NCBI GenBank assembly: GCA_014238205.1
Contig: JABABM010000001.1
Span: 140,850-175,290 of the forward strand
Origin: Phycisphaerales bacterium
GTDB taxonomy: Bacteria; Planctomycetota; Phycisphaerae; Phycisphaerales; SM1A02
Direction of reading: 5' to 3'
DNA length: 34,441 nt
Part shown: positions 7,818 to 15,125 of the stretch, in pieces
Position numbering within the stretch: position 1 is the first letter of the stretch
How the letters are laid out: every line of letters starts with the position of its first letter
Program-made: the position numbers and the translations under genes
Notes under the pieces: model-generated
What the model was told of the DNA's origin: nothing
The model's database searches: none
What the model saw: only the letters and a program-made list of their open reading frames with translations

Positions 7818-8828
7818 ATGAACAGCATGCTAGGCAGGCTCTTGACGATGGTGCAGCTGACACGGGTCAGCATTGCATTCGGAGCCGTGAGTGACCTCTG
7901 GTTCGCAGTCGTCCTTGCCTGGACCATCCATGCGATTCCCGGGGTGCCTGATTCAAGAACCTGGTGGACAGGTGAATCACTGTGGAGCCTTGGAGTGGCG
8001 CTCGGGGCGGCATTGGTCACGGCACTGGGACTTTTCGGATGTGGCGCTGCTTTCAACGATGTTCTTGATGCCAGGCATGATGCAGCCTTCCGCCCGGGAC
8101 GCCCGATTCCTGCCGGTCGCATCCGCCCGACACAGGCACTGGTGATCGCCGTACTGGCACTGGTCTGTGCAGTCATCGGCGCTTCCATCCTGGGAGGCGG
8201 ATCCGGAGGGGGGCCATGGTCGATCTGGTTGACATTGCTTACAGCTTCACTCCTGCTGTTCTACAACTCGGCTGCCAAGTTCCTTCCTGCCGTGGGTGTC
8301 GTCACGATCGGGGTCATTCATGCAGTTCACATGCTTATTCCCAGTTGGACGCTGCCGATCCTTCTGCCTGTCTGGTGGTCCATGACGCACGCCATGATGG
8401 TTGCTGCAAGTGTGCATGTGCTTGAAGAGAAGCGGCCGGTACTGACAAGGCAGGCCTGGCTGGGTATCGCGATGGGTTGGATCTTCTGGAGCGTGATGTT
8501 GTTCCTTCTCGTGTCGGGCAGGGGGTTGGATATCTGGCCGGAAAGTCTTCCGTGGTGGGGGCCTATCTGGCCTGCGATGGCCATGCTGCTCTTCGTTGTA
8601 TTCGCGAGGTGGAAGATCATGACCGCCGAGTCCCTGCGTTCCGGTGCGGAGAAGCTGAAGCGCTACGGGGCGATGTGGCAGGCGTTGTATGCCGCGACAT
8701 GGTTTCTTGCGATCGGCCTGTACACGCAGGCTGCATGTTTCGGCGTGCTCGCATGCACCGGGATCATCGTCATGACGATTCTTCGCGAAGTGCAGGGCCT
8801 CTCCGGTCGCCCCCTGGGCTACCGGTGA
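7818..8828 (+). CDS. UbiA-family prenyltransferase-like membrane protein
   Basis: UbiA-family enzymes attach a prenyl chain to an aromatic or other acceptor within the membrane. The 336-residue product has about eight or nine hydrophobic helices and the first Asp-rich diphosphate-binding motif NDVLDARHD at 80-88, followed by FRPGRPIPAGRI, which is characteristic. The second Asp-rich motif of the family (usually DxEGD) is not recognisable; the nearest counterpart reads HVLEEKRPVL. The protein may therefore use an unusual substrate or be inactive. I chose ATG 7818 because AGAGG at 7805-7809 is eight bases upstream; an in-frame ATG at 7776 is an alternative. The substrate cannot be told from context. 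It is divergent from ribH. Confidence 0.75.
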   Translation: MNSMLGRLLTMVQLTRVSIAFGAVSDLWFAVVLAWTIHAIPGVPDSRTWWTGESLWSLGVALGAALVTALGLFGCGAAFNDVLDARHDAAFRPGRPIPAGRIRPTQALVIAVLALVCAVIGASILGGGSGGGPWSIWLTLLTASLLLFYNSAAKFLPAVGVVTIGVIHAVHMLIPSWTLPILLPVWWSMTHAMMVAASVHVLEEKRPVLTRQAWLGIAMGWIFWSVMLFLLVSGRGLDIWPESLPWWGPIWPAMAMLLFVVFARWKIMTAESLRSGAEKLKRYGAMWQALYAATWFLAIGLYTQAACFGVLACTGIIVMTILREVQGLSGRPLGYR

Positions 8829-8864
8829 ATGCCACTCGACGATGGATGGTTGAGGGTCAATTGA

Positions 8865-8910
8865 AACACCGCCGAAAAGGTCTCTCCTCCAGAACCTCTC
8901 CGGCGGTGTT
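8865..8910 (+). repeat. Perfect 10-bp inverted repeat, first of the leader hairpins
   Basis: AACACCGCCG at 8865-8874 pairs exactly with CGGCGGTGTT at 8901-8910. Inside the 26-base loop, AGGT (8878-8881) can pair with ACCT (8894-8897), extending the fold. No T-tract follows, so a simple intrinsic terminator for the upstream UbiA-like gene is unlikely, although a U-less hairpin is possible. Confidence 0.7.
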
Positions 8911-8913
8911 ATC

Positions 8914-8941
8914 CCACTCAAACTACCCTTGGAGGGAGTGG
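8914..8941 (+). repeat. 6-bp inverted repeat, second leader hairpin
   Basis: CCACTC at 8914-8919 pairs with GAGTGG at 8936-8941, immediately after the first hairpin. It is modest alone; its interest lies in being part of a series of stems. Confidence 0.4.
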
Positions 8942-8986
8942 ATTCCAAGCACAAGTTTCGTGTTTTCAACACCTTTTGCGCATCCG

Positions 8987-9017
8987 GCCTTCATCCATTC
9001 ATGCACAGGATGAAGGC
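8987..9017 (+). repeat. Perfect 10-bp inverted repeat followed by TTT
   Basis: GCCTTCATCC at 8987-8996 pairs exactly with GGATGAAGGC at 9008-9017 around an 11-base loop, and TTT follows. A smaller stem, GTGTT/AACAC at 8960-8972 followed by CTTTT, lies just before it. This could be a weak terminator of the upstream gene or a structured 5' leader of the gene starting at 9079, 61 bases further on. Confidence 0.6.
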
Positions 9018-9078
9018 TTTCGTGGAAAATCCATATCGTCCTTCAGGAGGCCCACAAGGGCGACGATGGAGGGGGAGC

Positions 9079-9726
9079 ATGACTCAGGAACAGACATCAG
9101 GGCAACGGGCACCCTTACCTTCCAGGGAGGGATGGCTGGCAGAGGCAACGATACGGTCCCTTGAGGCCCTTGAGGACTCGATTCGTCGGCATGGAGGGAG
9201 CCTGCCTGGTTCCACCCTGTGCCATCTGAACACCCTTCGTGGCTCCCTTCACCTCCTTCTGGCATCGTCCGACGAGCAGCGACAGGTCCCTGCCGAGGTT
9301 GGCATGGATGACCATGCCGGAAGTTTCAGCCAGGTCGCCGTCTCTACGATCAGGCAACTTGGCAAGGAAGCCATGGAACAGGGTGTGCGATTGCAACACG
9401 AGTTCTCTCCTTCACTTCGACACGTTGAGTTCGCTCCCGGTGGAGCCGTGCTTCTTGGCCTGGTTCGCCAGGCCATCGCTTCTGTTCCACGATCAGGGAA
9501 TGATCGTTGCATCACGGTGTCGGCACGAGTTGATGGTCGATCTCGCATCTTCATAGGGATCGAGGATTCAGCACGGCATGAGCCTGAAATGATGCCAATC
9601 CAGGAGTTGAGCCGATGGCGTCGACGAATATCGGTTCTTGGAGGTGAGTTGCGGTTACGCAACGTTCCCTTCGGGACAGGTACGACGATCGAAGCGAGCG
9701 TGCCTGCACGGCAACTGGCAGCTTGA
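9079..9726 (+). CDS. Degenerate histidine-kinase-type ATPase domain protein
   Basis: This 215-residue soluble protein is not a complete kinase. Its C-terminal half resembles the HATPase_c fold of sensor kinases: VLLGLVRQAIASV stands where the N box should be, and RRRISVLGGELRLRNVPFGTGTTIEASVP matches the end of the domain (positions about 177-209), with GTGTT as a G2/G3-like remnant. The N-box Asn and the DxGxG G1 motif are missing (IGIEDSARHE stands there), so ATP binding is doubtful. The N-terminal half is helical (HLNTLRGSLHLLLAS), loosely like a dimerisation helix without a certain phospho-His. The start is set by GGAGG at 9068-9072. It converges on the PBP gene with 7 bases between stops. 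Its function is unknown; a scaffold or anti-sigma-like role is speculation. Confidence 0.6.
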   Translation: MTQEQTSGQRAPLPSREGWLAEATIRSLEALEDSIRRHGGSLPGSTLCHLNTLRGSLHLLLASSDEQRQVPAEVGMDDHAGSFSQVAVSTIRQLGKEAMEQGVRLQHEFSPSLRHVEFAPGGAVLLGLVRQAIASVPRSGNDRCITVSARVDGRSRIFIGIEDSARHEPEMMPIQELSRWRRRISVLGGELRLRNVPFGTGTTIEASVPARQLAA

Positions 9727-9733
9727 CTCGTTC

Positions 9734-11524
9734 CTATCGTTTGTTCTCATCGAGTTGGAGGGATCCAGCCAACCTGGGCATGGTCTCGACGCCTTCGACA
9801 TCGGGTGACACACCCATGTAGGACAGCGACTGTTCCAGAACATCACGGACAACCGGACCGGCAACCCGTCCACCGTAGTACTGGCCTATTCGCTTGTCAG
9901 GATCCTCGATGACGCACAAGGCTACGAGCCGCGGTGTTTCCAGTGGGGCTCCGGCGATGAAACTCGAAACATACCTGTCCTCGTGGTATCCGCCACCTTC
10001 CGCGATAGGCAGTTGGGCCGTTCCAGACTTGCCGAAGAGCTGGTAGTAGTCGGATTGGGAGGCACGGCCGGTTCCTTCGGTCATCACGCTTCGCATGGTG
10101 TCTCGTGTCATCCTCGCAATCGTGGGGTCGATGACGCGATGTTCGACTGAGACGCGTTCCATTCCCGGTGAAAGGATCCTGAGGGTAGGGAGGCGGCCAT
10201 CCGTGCAGAAGACACTGTAGGCACGGATCATCTGCAGTGGTGTGACGGCGATTTCATGTCCCATCGCAACGGATACCTGGGTGTAGTCTGTCCATTGCTC
10301 CGGTGATGTCACAATGCCTGCTGTTTCGCCGGGAATGCCACACCGGGTACGTGTTCCAAACCCGAATCGTTCGATGACCTGCTGCATCTGTTGATGGTCC
10401 ATTCGCTCGGCAACGATCGCCATGCCACTGTTCATGGACTTGATGAGCACCTTCTGCCATGACGAGGGTCCGTAGTAATGAACATCACGGATGCGTCTCT
10501 TTCCACGTGTTCGATGTGGCTTCGAGGAAGGAGTTTGAAGTATTTCCTCCGGATCCGCTGCGCCCGCTTCTGTTGCAACAGCCCAGACGAAGGGTTTGAA
10601 GGTTGATCCTGGTTCGTATGGATCCGTGCCGCATCGAGGCCGGGCAAGACGGGGGTTTGCCGGGGCTTCACCTGGTTCAACCTCATCCCGATTCCGCTGT
10701 TCATGGTTGACCACGTCGGCCAGGGCGAGGATGTCGCCCGTCAACGGGTCGGCGATGATCAGTCGTCCACCGGCGGCGTTGCGTTCAAGAACTTCACGGG
10801 CCAGGCGTTCCTCGGCGATCTTCTGGATGAAGACATCGATCGTGAGTGTGCGATCGATGCCATCGCGATGAGGCATGAAGTCACCGTCCTCGATCCAGAG
10901 GATTCGATTGCGTACATCCCGCACCACGATGACATGGCCGTCCTGGCCCTGGAGGGTCGTATCGAGCGCATGTTCAAGTCCACCAAGGCCGGTATGCTCG
11001 AACCCGACTGCGCCGACAAGCTGCTCGGCAACATCACCATATGGATAGTGACGGACAAGTCTTGGTTCAAGACCGACCCCAGAGAGTCCTGCCCGCCTGA
11101 GGCGGTCAACCTGCCAGGCCTCAAGGATGTCACTGATCGGGACGAATCGCGTATTGAATCGTCGAGCAAGTGCCTGGTCGATCTCGATCGCATCAAGACC
11201 GATCAGCGATTTCAACTCGATTGCAATGGTTGATAGATCATCAACCTCCCTTGGATCAAGAAAGGCGCGATGACCGAGGGTCGTCGTTGCAAGAATCCGC
11301 CCTCTTCGATCGAGCAGGTCTCCTCGTCGACCCGGTTCACGGAGTGTTGATTCGGTGGTTCCTGCGGCATCGGCAAGCCGTGCATCAGGGTGGAGCTTCA
11401 ACTGAACGACACGGAGAACGGTTCCTGCCAGCAGGAGCGAGATGAGCGTAAGGCAGATGGTTGCCCAGCTCTGGAGTCGACGACATTGCCACTGTTCTGC
11501 ATGCGATCCTTTAACCACGTCCAT
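9734..11524 (-). CDS. ftsI: Class B penicillin-binding protein (FtsI/PBP3-type transpeptidase)
   Basis: It cross-links peptidoglycan peptides, probably at the septum. The 596-residue protein has one N-terminal membrane helix (about 20-40), the dimerisation-domain motif RRGDLLDRRGRILA at 66-79, and the three active-site motifs of the transpeptidase domain: EPGSTFKP with the nucleophile Ser307 and Lys310, SMN at 363-365, and KSG at 499-501 in FGKSGTAQ (most relatives have KTG). It overlaps the FtsL-like gene by 14 bases, and rsmH lies two genes upstream, the classical dcw order that favours FtsI over PBP2. No PASTA domain is seen. Septal function is inferred from context. Confidence 0.92.
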   Translation of the reverse strand: MDVVKGSHAEQWQCRRLQSWATICLTLISLLLAGTVLRVVQLKLHPDARLADAAGTTESTLREPGRRGDLLDRRGRILATTTLGHRAFLDPREVDDLSTIAIELKSLIGLDAIEIDQALARRFNTRFVPISDILEAWQVDRLRRAGLSGVGLEPRLVRHYPYGDVAEQLVGAVGFEHTGLGGLEHALDTTLQGQDGHVIVVRDVRNRILWIEDGDFMPHRDGIDRTLTIDVFIQKIAEERLAREVLERNAAGGRLIIADPLTGDILALADVVNHEQRNRDEVEPGEAPANPRLARPRCGTDPYEPGSTFKPFVWAVATEAGAADPEEILQTPSSKPHRTRGKRRIRDVHYYGPSSWQKVLIKSMNSGMAIVAERMDHQQMQQVIERFGFGTRTRCGIPGETAGIVTSPEQWTDYTQVSVAMGHEIAVTPLQMIRAYSVFCTDGRLPTLRILSPGMERVSVEHRVIDPTIARMTRDTMRSVMTEGTGRASQSDYYQLFGKSGTAQLPIAEGGGYHEDRYVSSFIAGAPLETPRLVALCVIEDPDKRIGQYYGGRVAGPVVRDVLEQSLSYMGVSPDVEGVETMPRLAGSLQLDENKR

Positions 11525-11807
11525 CCCCCTCGGATTCCTCTTCAGGGGGAATGTCCACGATCATCCATGGCCTGGTGATCCGGGCCCAGTCTTCCTCGTC
11601 CTCGGCGATGAGCCTTCGCAGCCGATCGCTCCCGAGGCTTTCAGCCAGTTGGCATCGGATCTGCCAGACGACCCTCCGCTGCGAGAGCATGTTGCGGTGA
11701 GCAGCGGTCATTGCGTTGATGGTTTCGATCCGAGATTGCCTGCTGGCAAGGACGGCCAGCGAAGTGGCTGCTGCGACGAGGATGATGGCCATGAGTTTTG
11801 CAAACAT
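11511..11807 (-). CDS. FtsL-like small bitopic protein
   Basis: The 98-residue product has an N-terminal membrane helix (about residues 5-22), then a helical Arg/Gln/Glu-rich segment that could form a coiled coil, and an acidic tail (PPEEESEGDG). Topology, size and position between rsmH and the class B PBP are those of FtsL, a divisome protein that is poorly conserved in sequence. I cannot recognise it by sequence alone, so the name rests on context. It overlaps the PBP gene by 14 bases and begins 8 bases after the LysM gene. Confidence 0.6.
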   Translation of the reverse strand: MFAKLMAIILVAAATSLAVLASRQSRIETINAMTAAHRNMLSQRRVVWQIRCQLAESLGSDRLRRLIAEDEEDWARITRPWMIVDIPPEEESEGDGRG

Positions 11808-11815
11808 GGGCCGGG

Positions 11816-12538
11816 TCAGCTCGAAGGGAGGGGGTAGTTGAGGACCATGCCGACCTTCAGCGCATTGATGTCAGGAAGGACAGAGCGATTCAACTCGTAC
11901 AGGGACGCCGTGGCTCGAGCCGTACCCATGAGTTTCTGAGCGATCTCGGAGAGCGTGTCGCCGGGTTGAACGGTATAGGACCCCATGGCCATGACTGCAT
12001 TCGATTCGATCGGGGCTCCCATGGTGATCACGGGTTCGGCTGATGCAAACAGTTCGCCGGCATTGGGCATGATCAATCGAAGGCCGGGGGCAAGTCGATC
12101 AGGATCAGGAAGCGTGTTGTATGTTGCAAGTGCATTCGAAAGATCACCATTTCCATACCAGGCGCGGCAGATTGATCGGAGTGTTTCACCATCAGCGACC
12201 GTATGCATCGGGTTCGGTGCCGAGAGTGTGGGGGAGGGTGGTGATGCAGTCGTGTGCGCAGGGAGACTGTTCGTGTCCTCGACCGGTTCGAATATTTCGG
12301 AACCGAACTCGACGAGCACGCTGCCTGGATCATGATCCAGTTGGCTCGTATCGATGCTCGTGTGGAGGTTGGTGGTGAGTTCGCGTTGATTCGCCGACAG
12401 GTGATCGGACACCAGAACGCCGACAAAGAGGACGAGTCCGAATCCGATGATCAACGCCAATTTGTTCTCTCGGCTCATGGCCTGCAGCATCCTTGCCGAC
12501 CGCACATGCGGTCCCTGTTTCTGCTCACCCTGCTGCAT
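11816..12538 (-). CDS. Membrane-anchored protein with two LysM domains
   Basis: LysM domains bind N-acetylglucosamine-containing glycans such as peptidoglycan. From the ATG at 12538 the product has 240 residues: a cytoplasmic stretch, a membrane helix at about 27-43 (LALIIGFGLVLFVGVLV), a Pro/Ser/Thr-rich linker, LysM 1 at about 111-158 (HTVADGETLRSICRAWYG) and LysM 2 at about 187-236 (SYTVQPGDTLSEIAQKLMG). There is no catalytic domain. Other in-frame ATGs at 12490 and 12478 are possible starts; the frame is also open upstream into rsmH, but that part is a shadow of rsmH. Its place between rsmH and the FtsL-like gene suggests a role at the division-site wall, by inference. Confidence 0.8.
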   Translation of the reverse strand: MQQGEQKQGPHVRSARMLQAMSRENKLALIIGFGLVLFVGVLVSDHLSANQRELTTNLHTSIDTSQLDHDPGSVLVEFGSEIFEPVEDTNSLPAHTTASPPSPTLSAPNPMHTVADGETLRSICRAWYGNGDLSNALATYNTLPDPDRLAPGLRLIMPNAGELFASAEPVITMGAPIESNAVMAMGSYTVQPGDTLSEIAQKLMGTARATASLYELNRSVLPDINALKVGMVLNYPLPSS

Positions 12539-12564
12539 CCTTGCATCCAGGGAGTCCGGGCTTT

Positions 12565-13476
12565 TCAGGACAGTGTGATGACTCGAAGCTTGGCGGATCG
12601 ACTCCGTCGATTTTCCTGCTGCTCGGCCTCCGAGGCCGTAACCGGTCGTCGTGTGACCAGCGTCGCAAGTGCCCGCCGCGACATGTCCGCGAAAGCATGC
12701 TTCACCGGGCGGTCCTCGAGGCTGTGGAAACTGATGATCCCGGCTCGGGCGCCAGGTTTCAGCCATCCTCCGGAGGCCGTGGCCTCCGCACCTCGGGCGA
12801 TGGCGGCCAGCAATGCATCCAGTGCCGCCAGTTCGTCATTCACCGCAATCCGAAGCCCCATGAAGGTGCGGGTTGCAGGATCCTGACGTGAGGTCGCTGC
12901 CCGGCGACCATACGCATCTCGGACAAGTCGTGCTAACTGTCCCGTCTTCTCAATCGGCCTCTGGGCACGCTCTCGTACAACTTTTTGGGCGATCCTGGCT
13001 GCCAAGGGCTCCTCGCCGAGGCCTGAGATGATCTCGACCAACTCCTCCTCACTGCAGGTTGCAAGCAATTCCGAGGCTGTACGGCCCCTTGACTGGTCAA
13101 ATCGCATGTCCAGGGGCCCATCCTTCCTGAAACCCATGCCTCGATCGGGGTCATCCATCTGGTTCGAGGCGAAGCCAAGGTCGGCAAGGAGCACATCTGC
13201 CCTGAGTCCCAGGTCCTCCAGGTGGTGATGGACTCTGCCGAAGGAACCATGGACCGCGTGGACGGTGCAGTTGGAACCCTCAAGTCGACTGGCTGCCCTT
13301 GCCAGGTTCCCGGGGTCAAGGTCGATGAGTACCAGGGTCCCTCCAGGTCCAATTGCCTCGGCCAACATCGAGGCGTGGCCGCCCAGTCCTGCTGTCGCAT
13401 CGACCACGACCTCGCCAGCCGCAGGAGCGAGCAGTTCCTGGAGTTCCCCGGGAAGTACTGGAACATGATCGTTCAT
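12565..13476 (-). CDS. rsmH: 16S rRNA (cytosine1402-N4)-methyltransferase RsmH (MraW)
   Basis: RsmH methylates N4 of C1402 in the 16S rRNA decoding centre using SAM. The 303-residue product opens with HVPVL, has the SAM motif DATAGLGGH at 26-34 and DLDP at 52-55, then the conserved block running from ADLGFASNQMDDPDRGMGF, followed by ATRTFMGLRIAVNDEL, ISFHSLEDRPVK and a basic RRSRSAKLRV tail. Length is normal. It is the first gene of a reduced dcw cluster; mraZ is not upstream, since the next gene is divergent and only 50 bases away. No Shine-Dalgarno sequence precedes its ATG; TAGTCT lies seven bases upstream. Confidence 0.96.
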   Translation of the reverse strand: MNDHVPVLPGELQELLAPAAGEVVVDATAGLGGHASMLAEAIGPGGTLVLIDLDPGNLARAASRLEGSNCTVHAVHGSFGRVHHHLEDLGLRADVLLADLGFASNQMDDPDRGMGFRKDGPLDMRFDQSRGRTASELLATCSEEELVEIISGLGEEPLAARIAQKVVRERAQRPIEKTGQLARLVRDAYGRRAATSRQDPATRTFMGLRIAVNDELAALDALLAAIARGAEATASGGWLKPGARAGIISFHSLEDRPVKHAFADMSRRALATLVTRRPVTASEAEQQENRRSRSAKLRVITLS

Positions 13477-13483
13477 GCACTAC

Positions 13484-13489
13484 AGACTA
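13484..13489 (-). promoter_or_regulatory. Possible -10 of the rsmH cluster
   Basis: TAGTCT on the minus strand ends 7 bases before the rsmH ATG in the 50-base divergent gap. There is no Shine-Dalgarno sequence between them, so a leaderless or near-leaderless mRNA is suggested. No -35 match was found. Confidence 0.35.
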
Positions 13490-13514
13490 CACGGATGTTC
13501 CACCTTCTTCTGGA

Positions 13515-13520
13515 TACACT
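13515..13520 (+). promoter_or_regulatory. -10 element 6 bases before the start of the small membrane protein gene
   Basis: TACACT (in GATACACT) is followed by GAAGGA and then ATG. The AAGGA abuts the ATG with no spacer and so is badly placed for ribosome binding, while a -10 at this distance would start transcription at or next to the ATG. This fits a leaderless mRNA. Confidence 0.45.
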
Positions 13521-13526
13521 GAAGGA

Positions 13527-13850
13527 ATGGATCCTCCACATGCTGCCGCAGAGTCTTCAGAGCACGCGACCCCCACGCTTGTCCTTGGGATCCTGAGCAT
13601 CGCCACGATCGGGTGTTTCCCCGTTGGTCTTGTTCTCGGGTTCATCGGCATCGCACGGGCCCGGGCAGGCTTCGCCCAGTTGCAGTCGAGCCCTCAGTTG
13701 CAGGGTCGTGGTCTGCTGGAAGCTGGAAGAATCTGCAGCATCATCGGGACGGCCCTGTCGGCGCTCACGGCTGCGATGTGGGCGTTCTACATCCTGGTGG
13801 TACTTGTCCTTGGCCTGCTCTCGATCATCGCAGAGGCAACAAGGTCATGA
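13527..13850 (+). CDS. Small two-helix membrane protein (DUF4190-like)
   Basis: The 107-residue product has a short hydrophilic N-terminus and two hydrophobic segments: [20 protein letters not shown] (about 17-36) and a second at about 73-101. The pattern of LGILS, small residues, and IGIARARAG between the helices resembles DUF4190-type membrane proteins of unknown function. The ATG at 13527 is chosen because it gives the compact two-helix form; a longer frame upstream would overlap rsmH antisense. It overlaps the 3' end of the convergent sucB by six bases. Its function is unknown. Confidence 0.65.
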   Translation: MDPPHAAAESSEHATPTLVLGILSIATIGCFPVGLVLGFIGIARARAGFAQLQSSPQLQGRGLLEAGRICSIIGTALSALTAAMWAFYILVVLVLGLLSIIAEATRS

Positions 13851-15086
13851 TTCCAGCAGGAGTCGCTCCGGGCTCTCGATGCACTCCTTGACGTGCACGA
13901 GGAATCCGACTGCTTCTGCACCATCGACGATGCGATGGTCGTAGCTGGTGGCCAGATACATCATGGGTCGCAATGCAACGGTTCCAGGTTCATCAGGGTG
14001 TTCCACGGCGCGGTTCTGGATCCGGTGCAGTCCGAGGATGCCCGACTGCGGTGGATTGAGGATCGGCGTGGACATCATGGATCCATAGACGCCGCCGTTG
14101 CTGATCGTGAAGGTCCCGCCGGTCATGTCGTCGATTCCAAGGCTTCCATCCCTGGCACGTCCGGCCATGTCCTGGATGCTTCGCTCGATCTCTGCAAAGG
14201 TCATTCGATCGGTATTACGTATGACCGGTACGACAAGCCCCTTGTCGGTGCCTACTGCAATGGACAGGTCGACATAGTCGTGTTCGACGATCTCGTCTTC
14301 GTCTATGAAGGCATTGAGCATGGGGTAGGCGCGAAGTGCGGACACGACGGCCTTCGCGAAGAAGGACATGAAACCCAGCTTCACACCGAAGCGATCGTTG
14401 AACTCCTCCTTGTGGATCTTCCGTAGGCGGATGACATTCGTCATGTCGGCCTCGTTGAACGTCGTAAGCATGGCCGCAGTCCGCTGGGCAAGAACGAGAC
14501 GTTCTGCAATCCGCTGTCGAAGTTTCGACATCCGTGTCCTGCGTTCGCCTCGTCCGATGACCAGTGCATCCCCCTGCACGGTTTCCCGTGTGGGCGGTTG
14601 AATCGGTGAATCAAGTACATCCGCCTTCGTGATCTTTCCATGGAGTCCGGAGCCTTCGACCGAGTCGAGCTTGACTCCACGGTCGGCAGCGACCTTCCTG
14701 GCAAGTGGAGTGACCTTCTTTGGAACCGGTGAAGCCGAGTTCGTCTCGGTGGCAATCTCGACCCGTGTTGCTGGAGTTTCCGGCGATGCTTCGGGGAGGT
14801 CGCCCTGCGTATCGACCGGGGCTGGTTCCGTGGGGACCTCCGGTCGGGCAGCTTCCGTGTCGATGGCACCGATCGTGGCACCGATGGGAAGATCGGTGCC
14901 TGCCTGTTCGCTGATCGAAAGCCTGCCCGCAGCCGGTGCCGGCAGTTCCTGGGTGACCTTGTCCGACTCGATCTCCACGAGGGGTGCATCACGCTCCACC
15001 CAGTCACCATCTGCCTGGAGCCAGGCTCCAAGACGGACCTCGGTGATTGATTCACCGAGACTCGGAATGATGATGTCCATGGGCAT
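13845..15086 (-). CDS. sucB: Dihydrolipoamide succinyltransferase, E2 of 2-oxoglutarate dehydrogenase
   Basis: E2 transfers the succinyl group from the lipoyl arm to CoA in the 2-oxoglutarate dehydrogenase complex of the TCA cycle. The 413-residue product has one lipoyl domain (1-75) with the lipoylated Lys43 in [14 protein letters not shown], a Pro/Ala/Glu-rich linker, a peripheral-subunit-binding domain at about 126-158 ([13 protein letters not shown] then [14 protein letters not shown]), and a catalytic domain with [13 protein letters not shown] containing His384 and Asp388. It directly follows sucA (39-base gap), which fixes its role as SucB rather than a pyruvate or branched-chain E2. 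AGGAG at 15098-15102 lies 11 bases upstream of the chosen ATG. The E3 gene is not nearby. Confidence 0.94.
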   Translation of the reverse strand: MPMDIIIPSLGESITEVRLGAWLQADGDWVERDAPLVEIESDKVTQELPAPAAGRLSISEQAGTDLPIGATIGAIDTEAARPEVPTEPAPVDTQGDLPEASPETPATRVEIATETNSASPVPKKVTPLARKVAADRGVKLDSVEGSGLHGKITKADVLDSPIQPPTRETVQGDALVIGRGERRTRMSKLRQRIAERLVLAQRTAAMLTTFNEADMTNVIRLRKIHKEEFNDRFGVKLGFMSFFAKAVVSALRAYPMLNAFIDEDEIVEHDYVDLSIAVGTDKGLVVPVIRNTDRMTFAEIERSIQDMAGRARDGSLGIDDMTGGTFTISNGGVYGSMMSTPILNPPQSGILGLHRIQNRAVEHPDEPGTVALRPMMYLATSYDHRIVDGAEAVGFLVHVKECIESPERLLLES

Positions 15087-15125
15087 GTGGGGTATTTCTC
15101 CTGGTCGAAGTGACAGGGTAGGCGT

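Noticed and set aside
7741..7863. N-terminal extension of ribH
   Set aside because: RibH homologues start close to the 7740 ATG; the extra 41 residues are Pro/Ser/Cys-rich and unconserved, and they overlap the divergent gene's leader.
12539..12766. N-terminal extension of the LysM protein into rsmH
   Set aside because: The extra residues overlap the conserved end of rsmH in another frame and look like shadow translation; the membrane helix follows the later ATG.
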